A stretch of 64,000 nucleotides of DNA from an uncultured Poribacteria bacterium (GCA_951828385.1 OX639973.1:2905200-2969199); one strand, 5' to 3'. Numbered from the stretch's first letter, positions 27,768 through 37,219 are shown. Numbers and translations are program-made. Notes: generated from the letters alone by a model not told the origin.

Positions 27768-28409
27768 ATGGCACAAGACTACGACAATATAGGGAAAAGT
27801 CTATGGACAGACCATGCCGCCGACCTTTCGAGATTTGTGCTTGACGAGGAAGACGTTGAAGTCCTTGAAGACCTTGACACCAAACAACAGACCATTATCG
27901 CTCGGCAGACCGACATTACAAAGCACGTCCGCGTCAACAATCAAGAGGCGATCCTACACGTCGAATTGCAACTCCGAGATAGTGCCGCTACACCCATGTG
28001 GGCACGGAACGCGCAATATCAGGGATACCTCGTCGGCAAATACCAAATGCCTGTCTACTCCAACGTTATCTATTTCCATCCGAGAGCCGGAAGGAATGAT
28101 CCCGGGGGTTACACCTACAAATTGCTTGACCGACTCATACCGGAGGAACTTATGTTAGAATCTAAAACTTACCAACGCCAAATGGAAAAAGCTGCCAGAG
28201 AGACAACCCTCAAGAACACCTTAACGGTGCTCAATAGAAAATTTCCGGCAGAAGCAGTGAACGCCTTAACTCCTGAGATGCAAAACATAGATGATTTGCA
28301 GCGATTGGAACAGTTGCTAATCGCAGCAGCTGAAGCGCGAAATCTTGACACCTTCACACAAATGCTGCACGAATCGGAACCCGTGGGAAGACAACAGACA
28401 GCGAACTGA
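27768..28409 (+). CDS. Rpn-like nuclease paralogue with an 85-codon internal deletion
   Basis: It is closely similar to the product of 20852-21715 (MAQDYDNIGKSLWTDHA..., ILHVELQLRDS, YQGYLVGKYQMPVYSNVIYFHPRAG). The sequence jumps from GGYTYK directly to LLDRLIPEELMLESKTYQRQ. The matching 255 bp in the first copy (about 21205-21459) are missing; the join has a 2-bp AA homology and keeps the frame. The nuclease core remains but the middle domain is gone, so activity is doubtful. It extends 11 residues past the other copy at the C-terminus. The IS605 element inserted just upstream. Confidence 0.7.
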   Translation: MAQDYDNIGKSLWTDHAADLSRFVLDEEDVEVLEDLDTKQQTIIARQTDITKHVRVNNQEAILHVELQLRDSAATPMWARNAQYQGYLVGKYQMPVYSNVIYFHPRAGRNDPGGYTYKLLDRLIPEELMLESKTYQRQMEKAARETTLKNTLTVLNRKFPAEAVNALTPEMQNIDDLQRLEQLLIAAAEARNLDTFTQMLHESEPVGRQQTAN

Positions 28410-28468
28410 TGCAAGAATCTAAGAGAGTTTTCGGCTAAATAATGTTTCCACTAAATTTTTCAGGGGCG

Positions 28469-28497
28469 CGTAGGGGTTGGGTAACCCAACCCCTACG
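28469..28497. repeat. 13-bp palindrome CGTAGGGGTTGGG
   Basis: CGTAGGGGTTGGG, TAA, then CCCAACCCCTACG form a perfect hairpin. Related GTAGGGG palindromes occur at 40721-40747, about 42838-42862 and 49176-49198. It lies 60 bp after the second Rpn copy. A short frame at 28604-28642 (MPIYEKRNTPSK) nearby has a good ribosome-binding site but is only 12 codons. Confidence 0.8.
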
Positions 28498-28769
28498 ATT
28501 GGTCTAAGGACGCAATCACACGGTGGCATCATATCATTACCTAAACGAAAACCCTCAAAAATAGTATAATATCTTATCACATTTTTCAAAGAAGGAAAAC
28601 GCCATGCCAATCTACGAAAAACGCAATACGCCATCAAAATAATTGGTTGCCCATCCGCAGAATGTTACACTTTTCAACAAATTATTTTTTTTATCGCGGA
28701 AAATCTTACTCTAAAAAAGCCTATTACCCCTTACAGCGACTGGGTTTTCTGCCGACGACCTTTGTACAC

Positions 28770-28795
28770 AAAATGTTACACAGGTGTAACATTTT
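28770..28795. promoter_or_regulatory. 12-bp perfect palindrome, possible operator
   Basis: AAAATGTTACAC and GTGTAACATTTT are separated by AG. A half-site, AATGTTACACTTTT, lies 100 bp upstream (about 28661-28676). It is next to the ISAs1 insertion. It could bind a dimeric regulator; it lacks the T-run position expected of a terminator. Confidence 0.4.
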
Positions 28796-28809
28796 AAACG
28801 GGTAAACCC

Positions 28810-30156
28810 CAGGGCCATTTAGTTTTAAGATTTGTCATAAGATGAGGTTAACTGCGAGTTTAGGTTCTGAAGCGAAAAGTCTCAATGTTTCAGCGATTTT
28901 TGTATATCCGTTAAAGCGTAAGACCGACATGGCAGTGTTGCGTAAGGCTGCCATAACGTGAGGCATACTTCCCGTTCTTGCTTGTGAAGCATCTTCACAG
29001 AATGCTGTGTCTCGGACCCAATGGACTTTGTTCTCTATAGTCCAATGTCCACGCTGGAGTTTGATCAAATCTTTTGCGGAGGCGACTTCGGGTGAGAGAC
29101 TCGTTATACAATACTGTGTATGACGGCTGACTTCACCTGTTTTGGTATTTTCTCTATGAGTTTTGTAGCGATAAACCTGTGCGATCCCTGGCCAGTTGAT
29201 GTAATCTGTCAACACTGTGCTTGCTGTAACCGTGCGCGTTATGATACACCCGCGTGCTTTTTGAACATCGGTATGTGTATCAAGATGTGCGCCTTCTTCG
29301 GTGTGTAGGCTCTCAAAGCGTCGCTTTTCAACTTCGGGTGTGTCTGTCTCGGAGAGGGGTTCAAAGAGTTGACGAATATCCTCATACATCTGTTTGTGAT
29401 TCTCTTTGACGGGCAGTGCGTAATCTGCCTTATTTTCAAGCACTTCTTCACAAAAGGTTTTCTGTGTCAAAAGCGCATCAGTTGTCACAACTTTGCCAAT
29501 GACATCAAACGCTTTGAGGAGTTGCGTTGAGATCGGGATCTCATTCGTTTTTCCATCAACGGCACATTCTGCCAGCACAATACCTGTCTCATGAGACACA
29601 GCGGCGAGTAAATGTGTGCGGAACCCGGTCTCTGGGTCTTTAGAACCACATAACTCTTTACCATCAATGGCAATACCCTCTAAACCCTTGGTTTTCAAAA
29701 CTTGAAAGTCTTCAAGTTTTGAAAACACCCATTTCGTTAGGGAGGCTTCGAGACTCACGACATCAAGACGCTTCAAGAGATTATGGATCGTCGCGGCACA
29801 CGGGGGCTTCGCAGACCTGAAACCTAATGCTTTCGCCAACTCAGGTTGGTTTCGTGCCCAAGTCGCTATGGAAGTATACCCTTTATGATTCGCAAGTAGA
29901 CCGATGACGATCAAAGCAAGAATAGAGTTCAAAGGGTGACGTTTGCCTTTTTTATGGCGAGGATCCAGCACTTCTGCTAATATATCAAGTAAGTGGCAAG
30001 AGGAACTGCTTGTCATGATTCACCTCAAAAAATATGGTCATTTTTTACGGTGAAGTATAGCAGATGCAGCCTGAAAAGTCACGCTGCATCTGTTTACATC
30101 AAAATATTAACAGATGTGAAAAATACTGCCGAAAAACCGAAAACTAAATGGCCCTG
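28810..30156 (-). mobile_element. ISAs1-family insertion sequence, copy 2 (1347 bp)
   Basis: The ends CAGGGCCATTTAGTTTT and AAAACTAAATGGCCCTG are inverted repeats. The target duplication GGGTAAACCC is at 28800-28809 and 30157-30166. It carries an intact transposase gene and, at 30061-30092, a hairpin equivalent to that of copy 1. The inner ends and stems differ from copy 1, so the two are related but distinct insertion sequences. Confidence 0.95.
28835..30016 (-). CDS. ISAs1-family DDE transposase (intact)
   Basis: The 393-residue protein is full length: MTSSSSCHLLDILAEVLDPRHKKGKRHPLNSILALIVIGLLANHKGYTSIATWAR, then the catalytic acidic residues in GIAIDGKEL, VVTTDALLTQK and IENKVHWVRDTAFCED. 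It shares its start context (TTTTTTGAGGTGAATCATGAC) with copy 1. It should be able to move its own element. Whether it also recognises the slightly different ends of the frameshifted copy 1 is unknown. Confidence 0.93.
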   Translation of the reverse strand: MTSSSSCHLLDILAEVLDPRHKKGKRHPLNSILALIVIGLLANHKGYTSIATWARNQPELAKALGFRSAKPPCAATIHNLLKRLDVVSLEASLTKWVFSKLEDFQVLKTKGLEGIAIDGKELCGSKDPETGFRTHLLAAVSHETGIVLAECAVDGKTNEIPISTQLLKAFDVIGKVVTTDALLTQKTFCEEVLENKADYALPVKENHKQMYEDIRQLFEPLSETDTPEVEKRRFESLHTEEGAHLDTHTDVQKARGCIITRTVTASTVLTDYINWPGIAQVYRYKTHRENTKTGEVSRHTQYCITSLSPEVASAKDLIKLQRGHWTIENKVHWVRDTAFCEDASQARTGSMPHVMAALRNTAMSVLRFNGYTKIAETLRLFASEPKLAVNLIL

Positions 30157-30360
30157 GGGTAAACCCACAAAAAACTTGACTGCAAACCTTAAATAGGTTA
30201 ATATTATCAAATCGCTATTAGAGTCAGTGTGAGGCTAAAAGGAAACCTTAATTGTTACAAGGATGGCTGAAGCCCATCGGAAACCGGCTTTTGACAGGGG
30301 GTCCACCCGTTACTGGGAAGGGGCGGAAAAAGCCGAGCGAAAACCCAATTATTAAAAATA

Positions 30361-31517
30361 TGAAAAATTATCGCGTTGCTATATTAGGGTGTCGGAGCCG
30401 CGGCACCTCGGCAGCAAAGGCATACCACGCACACCCACGTACCGAAATCGTGGCACTCTGTGACCTCGTCCAAGAGCGGTTAGAGACCCTCGGCAACATC
30501 GTGAACGTCTCAGCACACTTCACCGATATAGACGAGATGATCCGCCAGACGACACCCGATATCGTCGCTATCCCGACAGCAACAGAGGCACACTATCCAC
30601 TCTGCATGCGTGTCCTCGAACACGGCGTGAATATCGAGGTAGAGAAACCCCTCTGCATTGATCTCGTTGAAGCGGATGAGGTGCTGGCGAAAGCGAAAGA
30701 GAAAAATGCTCGCGTCGCCGTACATCATCAACGGCGTACCAGTCCATCAATGCATGCAGTCGCGAAAGCCTTAGACGAAGGAAAAATCGGTGACATTCGC
30801 TACATTTATGCCAGTGGAAAAGGCTACTACGCCGGTTACGGGTTAATGAACATCGGAACGCATGTCGTCAACAACATGCTCCGTTTCGGCGGGAAGTGTC
30901 GAAGCGTTGTGGCGCAGGTAACATCCGGCGGGCGCGACCTCATACACGACGATGTGCTGCCCTCACCAGCAGGTATGGGCACCGTCGCAGGCGAATACGC
31001 CACCGCAACGCTCCAATTCGATGGAAATGTCACCGGCACCCTCATCCAGCATCGATTTCCAAAAGTAGATACCGATGCCTACGTCATGGAACTCTACGGC
31101 ACTGAAGGCAGACTCTTCTGGTCGGAATTGAAAGGTTCGTGGTGGCTACCAACACCGCATTTCGTCCCTGATGGCACACATGACCAGTGGCAGGCACTCC
31201 CATCTATCTACCCTGAGCATTTTGACCCAGATAAAGGCGCGGATGCCGACGATTACTGCTTCGTTGACGAATATGTGAATGCACTGGATGAAAACCGCGA
31301 ACATGAATCTAACGGCGAAGAAGGTCGCCACGTCATCGAAATTCTAATGGCAATCTTCGAGTCTGCTGTTCACGGCACACGCGTCGAGCTGCCCCAGAAA
31401 AACCGCGAGCATCCACTACTGAAGTGGCACGCTGAAGCCGGTTTGGGTGAAATAAGGGATATGCCTCGCGATTACGGCACATGGCTATCGTTAGAAGACG
31501 AACGCTTGTACAAGTAG
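30361..31517 (+). CDS. Gfo/Idh/MocA family oxidoreductase
   Basis: The start at 30361 (MKNYRVAILGCRSRGTSAAKAY) gives a normal Rossmann N-terminus; the frame extends upstream only through a dispersed repeat (GGTCCACCCGTTACTGGGAA, ~30300). The family motif is VEKPLCIDLVEAD near residue 97, followed by HHQRRTSPSMHAVAKALDEGKIGDIRYI. The C-terminal domain holds NIGTHVVNNMLRFGG. It is 385 residues. It probably oxidises a sugar-type substrate and neighbours a PhyH dioxygenase and an enolase-superfamily gene in the same direction. Confidence 0.88.
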
Positions 31518-31664
31518 TTACCAGTTATCGGTTATCAGGCACGCTTTTGTGGCAGTCGCTTTTCTGATAACCGCCACAAACCGACTCTTAACTGACAACT
31601 GACAGATTTTTTCGCAGAAAAAATCGCTCTGATACCTGACAACTATTCCTCCAAGGAAAAAACC
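31518..31664. repeat. Intergenic inverted repeats of the GTTATCAGTT family
   Basis: AGTTACCAGTTATCGGTTATCAG at the left is opposed by TTAACTGACAACTGACAG and CTGACAACT at the right, around a second hairpin (TTTTTTCGCAGAAAAAA). The unit resembles those at 39965-40080, 44475-44519, 50030-50155 and 51808-51905. No gene is present. Confidence 0.6.
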
Positions 31665-32471
31665 ATGCCCAATCCAACGACAAATGCCGACAATCTACCA
31701 CCGATCCCGCTCACGGAAGAACAACGGTATCGCTTTGATACACGCGGGTGGCTCCTATTCCCAGGCGTACTCAGCGAAACAGAGGTTAAGGAGATGCGCG
31801 AGTACTGCTATCAACTCAAGCAGGATCCCGAATCACTTCCCGAACACCACCGTTCTCCCATCGGCGGTCCGCTTGAGGGTCTAACCGACCATCCAGTTGT
31901 GCTCGGATTCATGGATGAATTTTTGACTTCGGGCTATGCAAACGAAAACTGCTATGGCTTCCGGTTTGAAGGCACATTCCTAACCATCCGCGCGAACGGA
32001 CACGACAACTTCCAACCGCACGGTGGGCGCGGGATGCTCAACTTCCCGGGCAACTCACACACATACCATCTACACCACGACAGTGCACATAGCGGTTTGA
32101 CTCGCGTTGTCTGGGAACTCAATCCAGTCAAGGAAGACGGCGGTGGCACGATGTTCCTCACCGGTAGCCATAAAGGGGCGTTTCCTGCTCCCAAGTCAAC
32201 AGCAGATCGCAATTCACCGCTGTGGGAGGATTACACCTGTCCTGCCGGTTCTATGTTGGTTTTCACAGAGGCAATCACACATACCGGTGCGAAATGGACA
32301 GATGAAGCAGTCGATCGGGTCGCAATTTTTAATTGCTACAATACCGTCGGAAACAAGTGGCATAAGTGGGAACCGCATCCAAAGCACGTTGAAGAGATGC
32401 CTTTCAAACGTCAAACCCTGTTCCGTCCTGTTTATTGTCAGGACAACACACCAACATTAGATGCCGTATAG
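31665..32471 (+). CDS. Phytanoyl-CoA dioxygenase (PhyH) family protein
   Basis: This is a predicted Fe(II)/2-oxoglutarate-dependent oxygenase. The metal triad fits HHD in TYHLHHDSAHSG and the histidine in AITHTGAKW; the arginine in DRVAIFNCY may bind 2-oxoglutarate. The N-terminus LTEEQRYRFDTRGWLLFPGVLSETEVKEMRE is typical. The start follows CCAAGGAAAAAACC. The substrate is unknown. It differs clearly from the tandem PhyH pair at 51.9-53.6 kb. Confidence 0.87.
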   Translation: MPNPTTNADNLPPIPLTEEQRYRFDTRGWLLFPGVLSETEVKEMREYCYQLKQDPESLPEHHRSPIGGPLEGLTDHPVVLGFMDEFLTSGYANENCYGFRFEGTFLTIRANGHDNFQPHGGRGMLNFPGNSHTYHLHHDSAHSGLTRVVWELNPVKEDGGGTMFLTGSHKGAFPAPKSTADRNSPLWEDYTCPAGSMLVFTEAITHTGAKWTDEAVDRVAIFNCYNTVGNKWHKWEPHPKHVEEMPFKRQTLFRPVYCQDNTPTLDAV

Positions 32472-32967
32472 TAACGTCAGTTTGATTAAAACATCTCGGA
32501 TGTGTTGCAGGTCTTATTTTCTTATCCGAAAACCATAAATTGTAGCACAAACTTTTAGTTTCCTTGTTTTTGTCCAAGCACATCGGGATCCAGTTGGTCA
32601 ATGAAAGGTTATCAATCCCAGTCCCTATCTGCTTTCAAGAGGGGTCAAAAGGTCTCAAATCATAACATCATACCTTTGAAACCCTTATCATAACTGGGCA
32701 CCAACTTTTTCAAGGCATCTTTCGTGCTGGGTAAGCGATAAAAATCGTGGTTTTGGTTTCCTTTTAGTCTCAAAGGTGTGTAGAAGTTCTTTGCCACCTT
32801 TTGAGGTGTTGTTTTCTCAATGCGTGTGTAGGTTTGTGCGTGATTAGAGACGGTATGGTTTCCTACACTTATTGGACAAAAACAAGGTAGTTTGTGGTGG
32901 ATGCGGCGCAAACGAACAGTTTAACCTACAACTGAACTCATCAGAAATCGCAAGTTGAGGATAGAAT
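32472..32967. other. Intergenic region, no supported gene
   Basis: I see no confident gene here. A minus-strand frame at 32660-32911 (MRRIHHKLPCFCPISVGNHTV...KVAKNFYTPLRLKGNQ) has no ribosome-binding site and no family that I recognise; it could be a transposase scrap. GTCAGTTTGATTAAAAC near 32477 only partly resembles the MITE end at 8049. Confidence 0.4.
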
Positions 32968-34101
32968 ATGAAGATTACTAAAGTCAAATCTTTTGCTTCA
33001 GCGGACGGCTATTTCTTTGTGAAGGTCGAAACCGATGCGGGTATCTACGGTGTAGGAGAGGGCGGGTTACGCCGCCGTGCGCTCGCTTTAGCCGAAGTTA
33101 TTCGCTCATTTGAGCCGTTCCTTATCGGCGCAGATCCGTTTCGGATTGAGCACCTGTGGCAAGTGATGTTCCGTGGCGGCTTCTTCCCCGGCGGTGTCGT
33201 CCAATCCGCCGCAGTGAGTGCCGTAGATATTGCACTCTGGGACATCAAAGGGAAAGCATTGAATGTTCCCGTCTACGAACTCTTGGGCGGACGCACCCGA
33301 GACAAAGTCGTCTGCTACCCGCATAACGGCGGTGGCTCGCTTGATGCAATCGTCGAGAACTGTCGGCAAACCTACGAAGCGGGTTGGAAGTTCGTCCGAT
33401 GGAGCGTGGTTGACAACTCTGACACGGGGACGTTTGAACCCAGACGCGCGATCCGAAACTGTATTAAGCAGGTGGAAGCCGTTCGTCACGCATTCGGCGA
33501 CGATCTTGAAATACTGATTGACGTGCATACCCGCCTCGATCCAGCGGATAGCCTTGATTTCTGTAACAAGGTCGCACAATACAATCCATTTTTCATTGAG
33601 GACCCACTTCGGGCAGAAAACCCAGCGAGTCTCAGACGGCTGCGGCAGCAGACCTCCGTGCCACTTGCTGTCGGCGAGCAATTCGATAGTAAATGGACGT
33701 TCCGCGAAGTTATTGAGGAAGACCTCATGGATTACTGTCGCGTCGATGTTTGCATCGCCGGTGGCTTAACCGAGGCACGTAAAATCGCAGGATGGTGTGA
33801 AACGCATTACATCTATATCGCGCCCCACAATCCGTTGGGACCCGTATCCGCAGCGGCGTGCCTGCATCTCTGTCTATCATCGGCACTCGTCGGTGTACAA
33901 GAACTTCCACGCGCCCCGATGTCTTCGTTGACCGATGTGTTCCCGGTGCAGGTGCCGTGGGAATCAGGGTATCTCTTACCGCCTGAACGTCCGGGACTCG
34001 GCATCGAGTTCAACGAAGATGCACTTACCGATGTCTCAACGCAAGAATACGGACCGCCTCACGGCTATCAACGCGACGACGGTGCCTATACGAATTGGTA
34101 A
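32968..34101 (+). CDS. Enolase-superfamily (MR/MLE) sugar-acid dehydratase-like protein
   Basis: This is a mandelate racemase/muconate lactonising-type enzyme close to galactonate or mannonate dehydratases. The N-terminal capping domain begins MKITKVKSFASADGYFFVKVETDAGIYGVGEG. Metal ligands lie in EILIDVHTRLD, FIEDPLRAEN and LAVGEQF, and the late histidine in IAPHNPLGPVSAAACLHL matches the dehydratase subgroup. At 377 residues it is complete. The gene fits the surrounding sugar-metabolism set of oxidoreductases. The exact sugar acid cannot be told from sequence. Confidence 0.87.
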   Translation: MKITKVKSFASADGYFFVKVETDAGIYGVGEGGLRRRALALAEVIRSFEPFLIGADPFRIEHLWQVMFRGGFFPGGVVQSAAVSAVDIALWDIKGKALNVPVYELLGGRTRDKVVCYPHNGGGSLDAIVENCRQTYEAGWKFVRWSVVDNSDTGTFEPRRAIRNCIKQVEAVRHAFGDDLEILIDVHTRLDPADSLDFCNKVAQYNPFFIEDPLRAENPASLRRLRQQTSVPLAVGEQFDSKWTFREVIEEDLMDYCRVDVCIAGGLTEARKIAGWCETHYIYIAPHNPLGPVSAAACLHLCLSSALVGVQELPRAPMSSLTDVFPVQVPWESGYLLPPERPGLGIEFNEDALTDVSTQEYGPPHGYQRDDGAYTNW

Positions 34102-34239
34102 TTTTAGAAGGGACAGAAACGCACAAGTCCCAGAAGAATCACGAATTAACAACCTGCTCGTAATGAAATTATGCCTTAAATGGCATAATTTGTCTTTGCT
34201 TTACATTTGGAGAGCAGAACAGGAGGCCATAGATAAAAA

Positions 34240-35430
34240 ATGACAACCGCTGAAATTAAAGCGATGGCAACAGAATATATCATTAATACTTACGGCGACA
34301 GAAGCCTTGCATTCGTTAAAGGCGAGGGACCCTATCTCTGGGATGCCGATGGTAAAAAATACCTCGACTTCCTGGGTGGACTCGCTGTCAACGGTTTAGG
34401 ACATTGTCACCCAAAAGTCGTCGAAGCCATCCGTGAGCAGGCTGGGAACCTGCTGCACACGTCCAACCTCTACTACATCCAACCGCAGGCAGAACTCGCA
34501 AAACTCCTTATCGATAACTCCGATATGGATCAGTGCTTCTTCTGCAATAGTGGTGCCGAAGCGAACGAAGCAGCGATTAAACTGGCGCGGAAATACGCCA
34601 AAGACAGCGGCAGCACAGATGCTTATGAAATCATCACGATGGACAACTCGTTCCATGGACGCACAATGGCAACCATCACCGCCACCGCACAGACGAAATA
34701 CCATGTCGGGTTTGAACCCATGCTTGAAGGTTTCAAATACGTGCCATTCGACGACCTAAAAGCAACAGAAGCCGCCATCAGCGAGAAGACTTGTGCTATT
34801 TTAGTCGAGCCGATTCAGTCCGAGGGCGGCGTTAATATGCCAAGCGAAGGCTACCTCCACGGATTACGTGAACTCTGTGATAAACATAATCTGCTACTGA
34901 TCTTTGACGAAGTACAGACAGCGATGGGAAGATTGGGGACATTTTTCGGTTACCAAAGCTACGGCGTTGTACCGAATGTGATTACGATGGCAAAAGCACT
35001 CGGTAGCGGTGTACCCATCGGTGCGATGTTAGCGAAACGACACATAGCAGAGAGCTTCGTACCGGGCACCCATGCAGCAACATTCGGTGGGAACCCGTTA
35101 GTCACTGCGGCAGCATCCGCAACCGTCAGAACAATCTTGGAAGAGAACCTCGCCGTGAACGCTGTTAAAATGGGGAACTACCTTGCAGGCGGACTCATGG
35201 AACTCAAGGATAAATATCCGGTTAAAGATATCCGTGGGAAAGGCTTACTCCGCGGTTTAGTCATGGAGGTCGATGCCAAACCGCTCGCAGCGCAATGTAT
35301 CGAGAACGGGCTTGTCACGATATGCACCAATGATTACGTCCTCCGATTCTTACCGCCGCTCAACATTAATGCAAGCCACGTTGAAGAAGCCGTTAACATC
35401 GTCGAAAAATCGATGTCGGAAGTGCTTTAA
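34240..35430 (+). CDS. argD: Acetylornithine/succinyldiaminopimelate-type aminotransferase
   Basis: This is a class III PLP-dependent aminotransferase. It reads GEGPYLWDADGKKYLDFLGGLAVNGLGHCHPKVVEAI, with CFFCNSGAEANEAAIKLARKY (PLP phosphate site), FHGRTMATITATAQ, LLIFDEVQTAMGRLG, and the lysine that binds PLP in VITMAKALGSGVPIGAM. TFGGNPLVTAAASATV completes the fold. Arginine or lysine biosynthesis is the usual role, but no other arg genes are nearby and related ornithine or GABA aminotransferases cannot be excluded. The gene symbol is therefore tentative. The start ATG at 34240 gives the expected length of 396. Confidence 0.82.
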   Translation: MTTAEIKAMATEYIINTYGDRSLAFVKGEGPYLWDADGKKYLDFLGGLAVNGLGHCHPKVVEAIREQAGNLLHTSNLYYIQPQAELAKLLIDNSDMDQCFFCNSGAEANEAAIKLARKYAKDSGSTDAYEIITMDNSFHGRTMATITATAQTKYHVGFEPMLEGFKYVPFDDLKATEAAISEKTCAILVEPIQSEGGVNMPSEGYLHGLRELCDKHNLLLIFDEVQTAMGRLGTFFGYQSYGVVPNVITMAKALGSGVPIGAMLAKRHIAESFVPGTHAATFGGNPLVTAAASATVRTILEENLAVNAVKMGNYLAGGLMELKDKYPVKDIRGKGLLRGLVMEVDAKPLAAQCIENGLVTICTNDYVLRFLPPLNINASHVEEAVNIVEKSMSEVL

Positions 35431-35431
35431 A

Positions 35432-36322
35432 ATGCTATATCTGTCACGCCTATCCACTAATAGGAACGATCACCAGACCGCGATTTTGTGGACAGTATAT
35501 GGCGTATGCCTCTCACTGTTTGCAGTCATTGTAGGATGTAGTCCCAGTACCTCCACGCTTCAATTGTCACCCGCCACCCAAGCGGAAGTGGACGGCATCC
35601 TCAATACACTGCAAGCGAGATACGATCTTACCGGCTCTTTAAAGATTAGTCAGATGGCAGTAACCATTGAGGAGGGCGAACAGCGCGAAGAAATCCGGGA
35701 ATCATTGTGGTATAAGAAATCGGACAACGGCGGCGAATTGCTCCTGATCCAAGCATTAGGCCCCATCAACGAACCACGTGCAGTCGCAATCGCTAATCAA
35801 GACAAGGATCAATTCGTACTTGCGCTTCTAAACGAAGAAAGAACCTACCACGGGCCACTATCCGATGGGGCTTTAAAAGAGATTTTTGGTGTAGACCTGC
35901 GCGTGTCAGATGTGCTAAGTGCGATCTTCGCCAACCCGTTCCTTGACGGACGCACTGATAATTTTATATCGGTTGAAAGTTCCGGTGCAAAATTTACCAT
36001 CACACGTCCGGGGATCAAAGCGGGACATGTAGAAATCGTCACCTTATTTGTCCGCGACGATGAACCGCGAGTGCCGGAGTGGCACATCTACGATGAAAAT
36101 GAGGTGCTTCAGCAACGCGCCACTTTTTCCGACTATCGCAGCGTGGGCGGCATTCTACGGCCACATAAGGTCGAAATCGAACGTCCGCTCGAACAAACGC
36201 GGGTCGCTGTGAAAATCGCTAAAATCGAATTGAACGTTGAGATTAAGGATAGCAAGTTTGACCCCGCACCGTTTCTATCCGAAGACTTTGAAACCATCCC
36301 CTTGTCAGAATTAGCGCAGTAG
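35432..36322 (+). CDS. Outer-membrane lipoprotein, LolB/DUF4292-like
   Basis: The ATG at 35432 lies one base after the previous stop. A hydrophobic segment ends in the lipobox FAVIVGC, so the mature protein begins with a lipidated cysteine. The rest is a LolA/LolB-type half-barrel: LQARYDLTGSLKISQMAVTIEEG... SLWYKKSDNGGELLLIQALGP, and GILRPHKVEIERPLEQTRVAVKIAKIELNVEI. A lipoprotein gene directly before ispE recalls the lolB-ispE order of proteobacteria, which supports a role in lipoprotein placement. The similarity is weak, so the function is inferred. Confidence 0.65.
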   Translation: MLYLSRLSTNRNDHQTAILWTVYGVCLSLFAVIVGCSPSTSTLQLSPATQAEVDGILNTLQARYDLTGSLKISQMAVTIEEGEQREEIRESLWYKKSDNGGELLLIQALGPINEPRAVAIANQDKDQFVLALLNEERTYHGPLSDGALKEIFGVDLRVSDVLSAIFANPFLDGRTDNFISVESSGAKFTITRPGIKAGHVEIVTLFVRDDEPRVPEWHIYDENEVLQQRATFSDYRSVGGILRPHKVEIERPLEQTRVAVKIAKIELNVEIKDSKFDPAPFLSEDFETIPLSELAQ

Positions 36323-37215
36323 TGGATCTAACCGTGCGAAATTTACGAGTCCGCGCCCACGCGAAAATCAACCTCTATCTAAATGTCGTAGGCAAACGCA
36401 AGGACGGCTATCACAACCTCGAAACGATCTTCCATTCCATCGGTTTGCACGACGATATTATCCTCCGCAAACAAGAGACGAAAAACATAACCGTTCACTG
36501 CGAACATCCAGGGGTTCCGTGCGATTCACGGAATCTGGCATATCAAGCGGCGCAGCTGCTCAGCAATGCCGTAGGTGGCATCGGTGGTATCGCAATTGAC
36601 ATCCACAAACGGATTCCGGTGGCAGCTGGACTTGCAGGTGGAAGTGCGAACGCTGCGGCTGTCCTTTACGGTGTGAACGAACTTTTTGGACTCGGTTTGA
36701 CACAAGAAATCCTGATGCACTTCGGGGCGCAGTTAGGCGCAGATGTCCCGTTTTGTCTGCACGGCGGTGCAGCATTAGGGCAAGGCATCGGCGACCAACT
36801 CACGCGTCTTCCCGCACTCCCTGATCTACCCCTTCTCCTTTTAAACCCGGGCATTGAAATCTCAACAGCGGCTATTTTTAAAAAGTTAAACTTTCCCTTG
36901 ACAACGCGTGAAAAAGACAGTATAATTATAAGGACTTACATAGAGAAGGGGGATCTCCTCAGCATCGGAAAAAACCTTTACAATCTTCTTGAGATACCCG
37001 TTTTTTCCAAGCACCCCGAAATCGCTGCGCTAAAAACCGAGCTATCTACGCAGTCCGGTTGTTGTGGCGCGTTGATGTCAGGGAGCGGTGCGACGCTGTT
37101 CGCCATAATGCATGACCCTGAAGCCGCACGCCAGAGCGAATCACACTTCAGAAACAAGGTCAACTTTTGCGAGACGACGGTAACCAGTCCTGTCGGTGTA
37201 TACATTGATGGTTAA
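36322..37215 (+). CDS. ispE: 4-diphosphocytidyl-2-C-methyl-D-erythritol kinase
   Basis: It phosphorylates CDP-methylerythritol in the non-mevalonate isoprenoid pathway. GHMP-kinase motifs are clear: AHAKINLYLNVVGKRKDGYHNLETIFHSI at the N-terminus, PVAAGLAGGSANAAAVL for ATP binding near residue 96, and CGALMSGSGATLFAI near the end. GTG at 36322 overlaps the previous stop by one base (TAGTG), indicating translational coupling. At 297 residues it is the normal length. It is followed at once by tRNA-Gln and rplY. Confidence 0.96.
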   Translation: MDLTVRNLRVRAHAKINLYLNVVGKRKDGYHNLETIFHSIGLHDDIILRKQETKNITVHCEHPGVPCDSRNLAYQAAQLLSNAVGGIGGIAIDIHKRIPVAAGLAGGSANAAAVLYGVNELFGLGLTQEILMHFGAQLGADVPFCLHGGAALGQGIGDQLTRLPALPDLPLLLLNPGIEISTAAIFKKLNFPLTTREKDSIIIRTYIEKGDLLSIGKNLYNLLEIPVFSKHPEIAALKTELSTQSGCCGALMSGSGATLFAIMHDPEAARQSESHFRNKVNFCETTVTSPVGVYIDG

Positions 37216-37219
37216 TTAA

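Noticed and set aside
28604-28642. Short gene MPIYEKRNTPSK with a good ribosome-binding site
   Set aside because: Only 12 codons; MPIYE recalls FmdB-type zinc ribbons but the cysteines are absent, so at most a truncated start.
32660-32911. Minus-strand frame of 83 codons
   Set aside because: No ribosome-binding site, no recognised family and an odd composition; kept only as an intergenic note.
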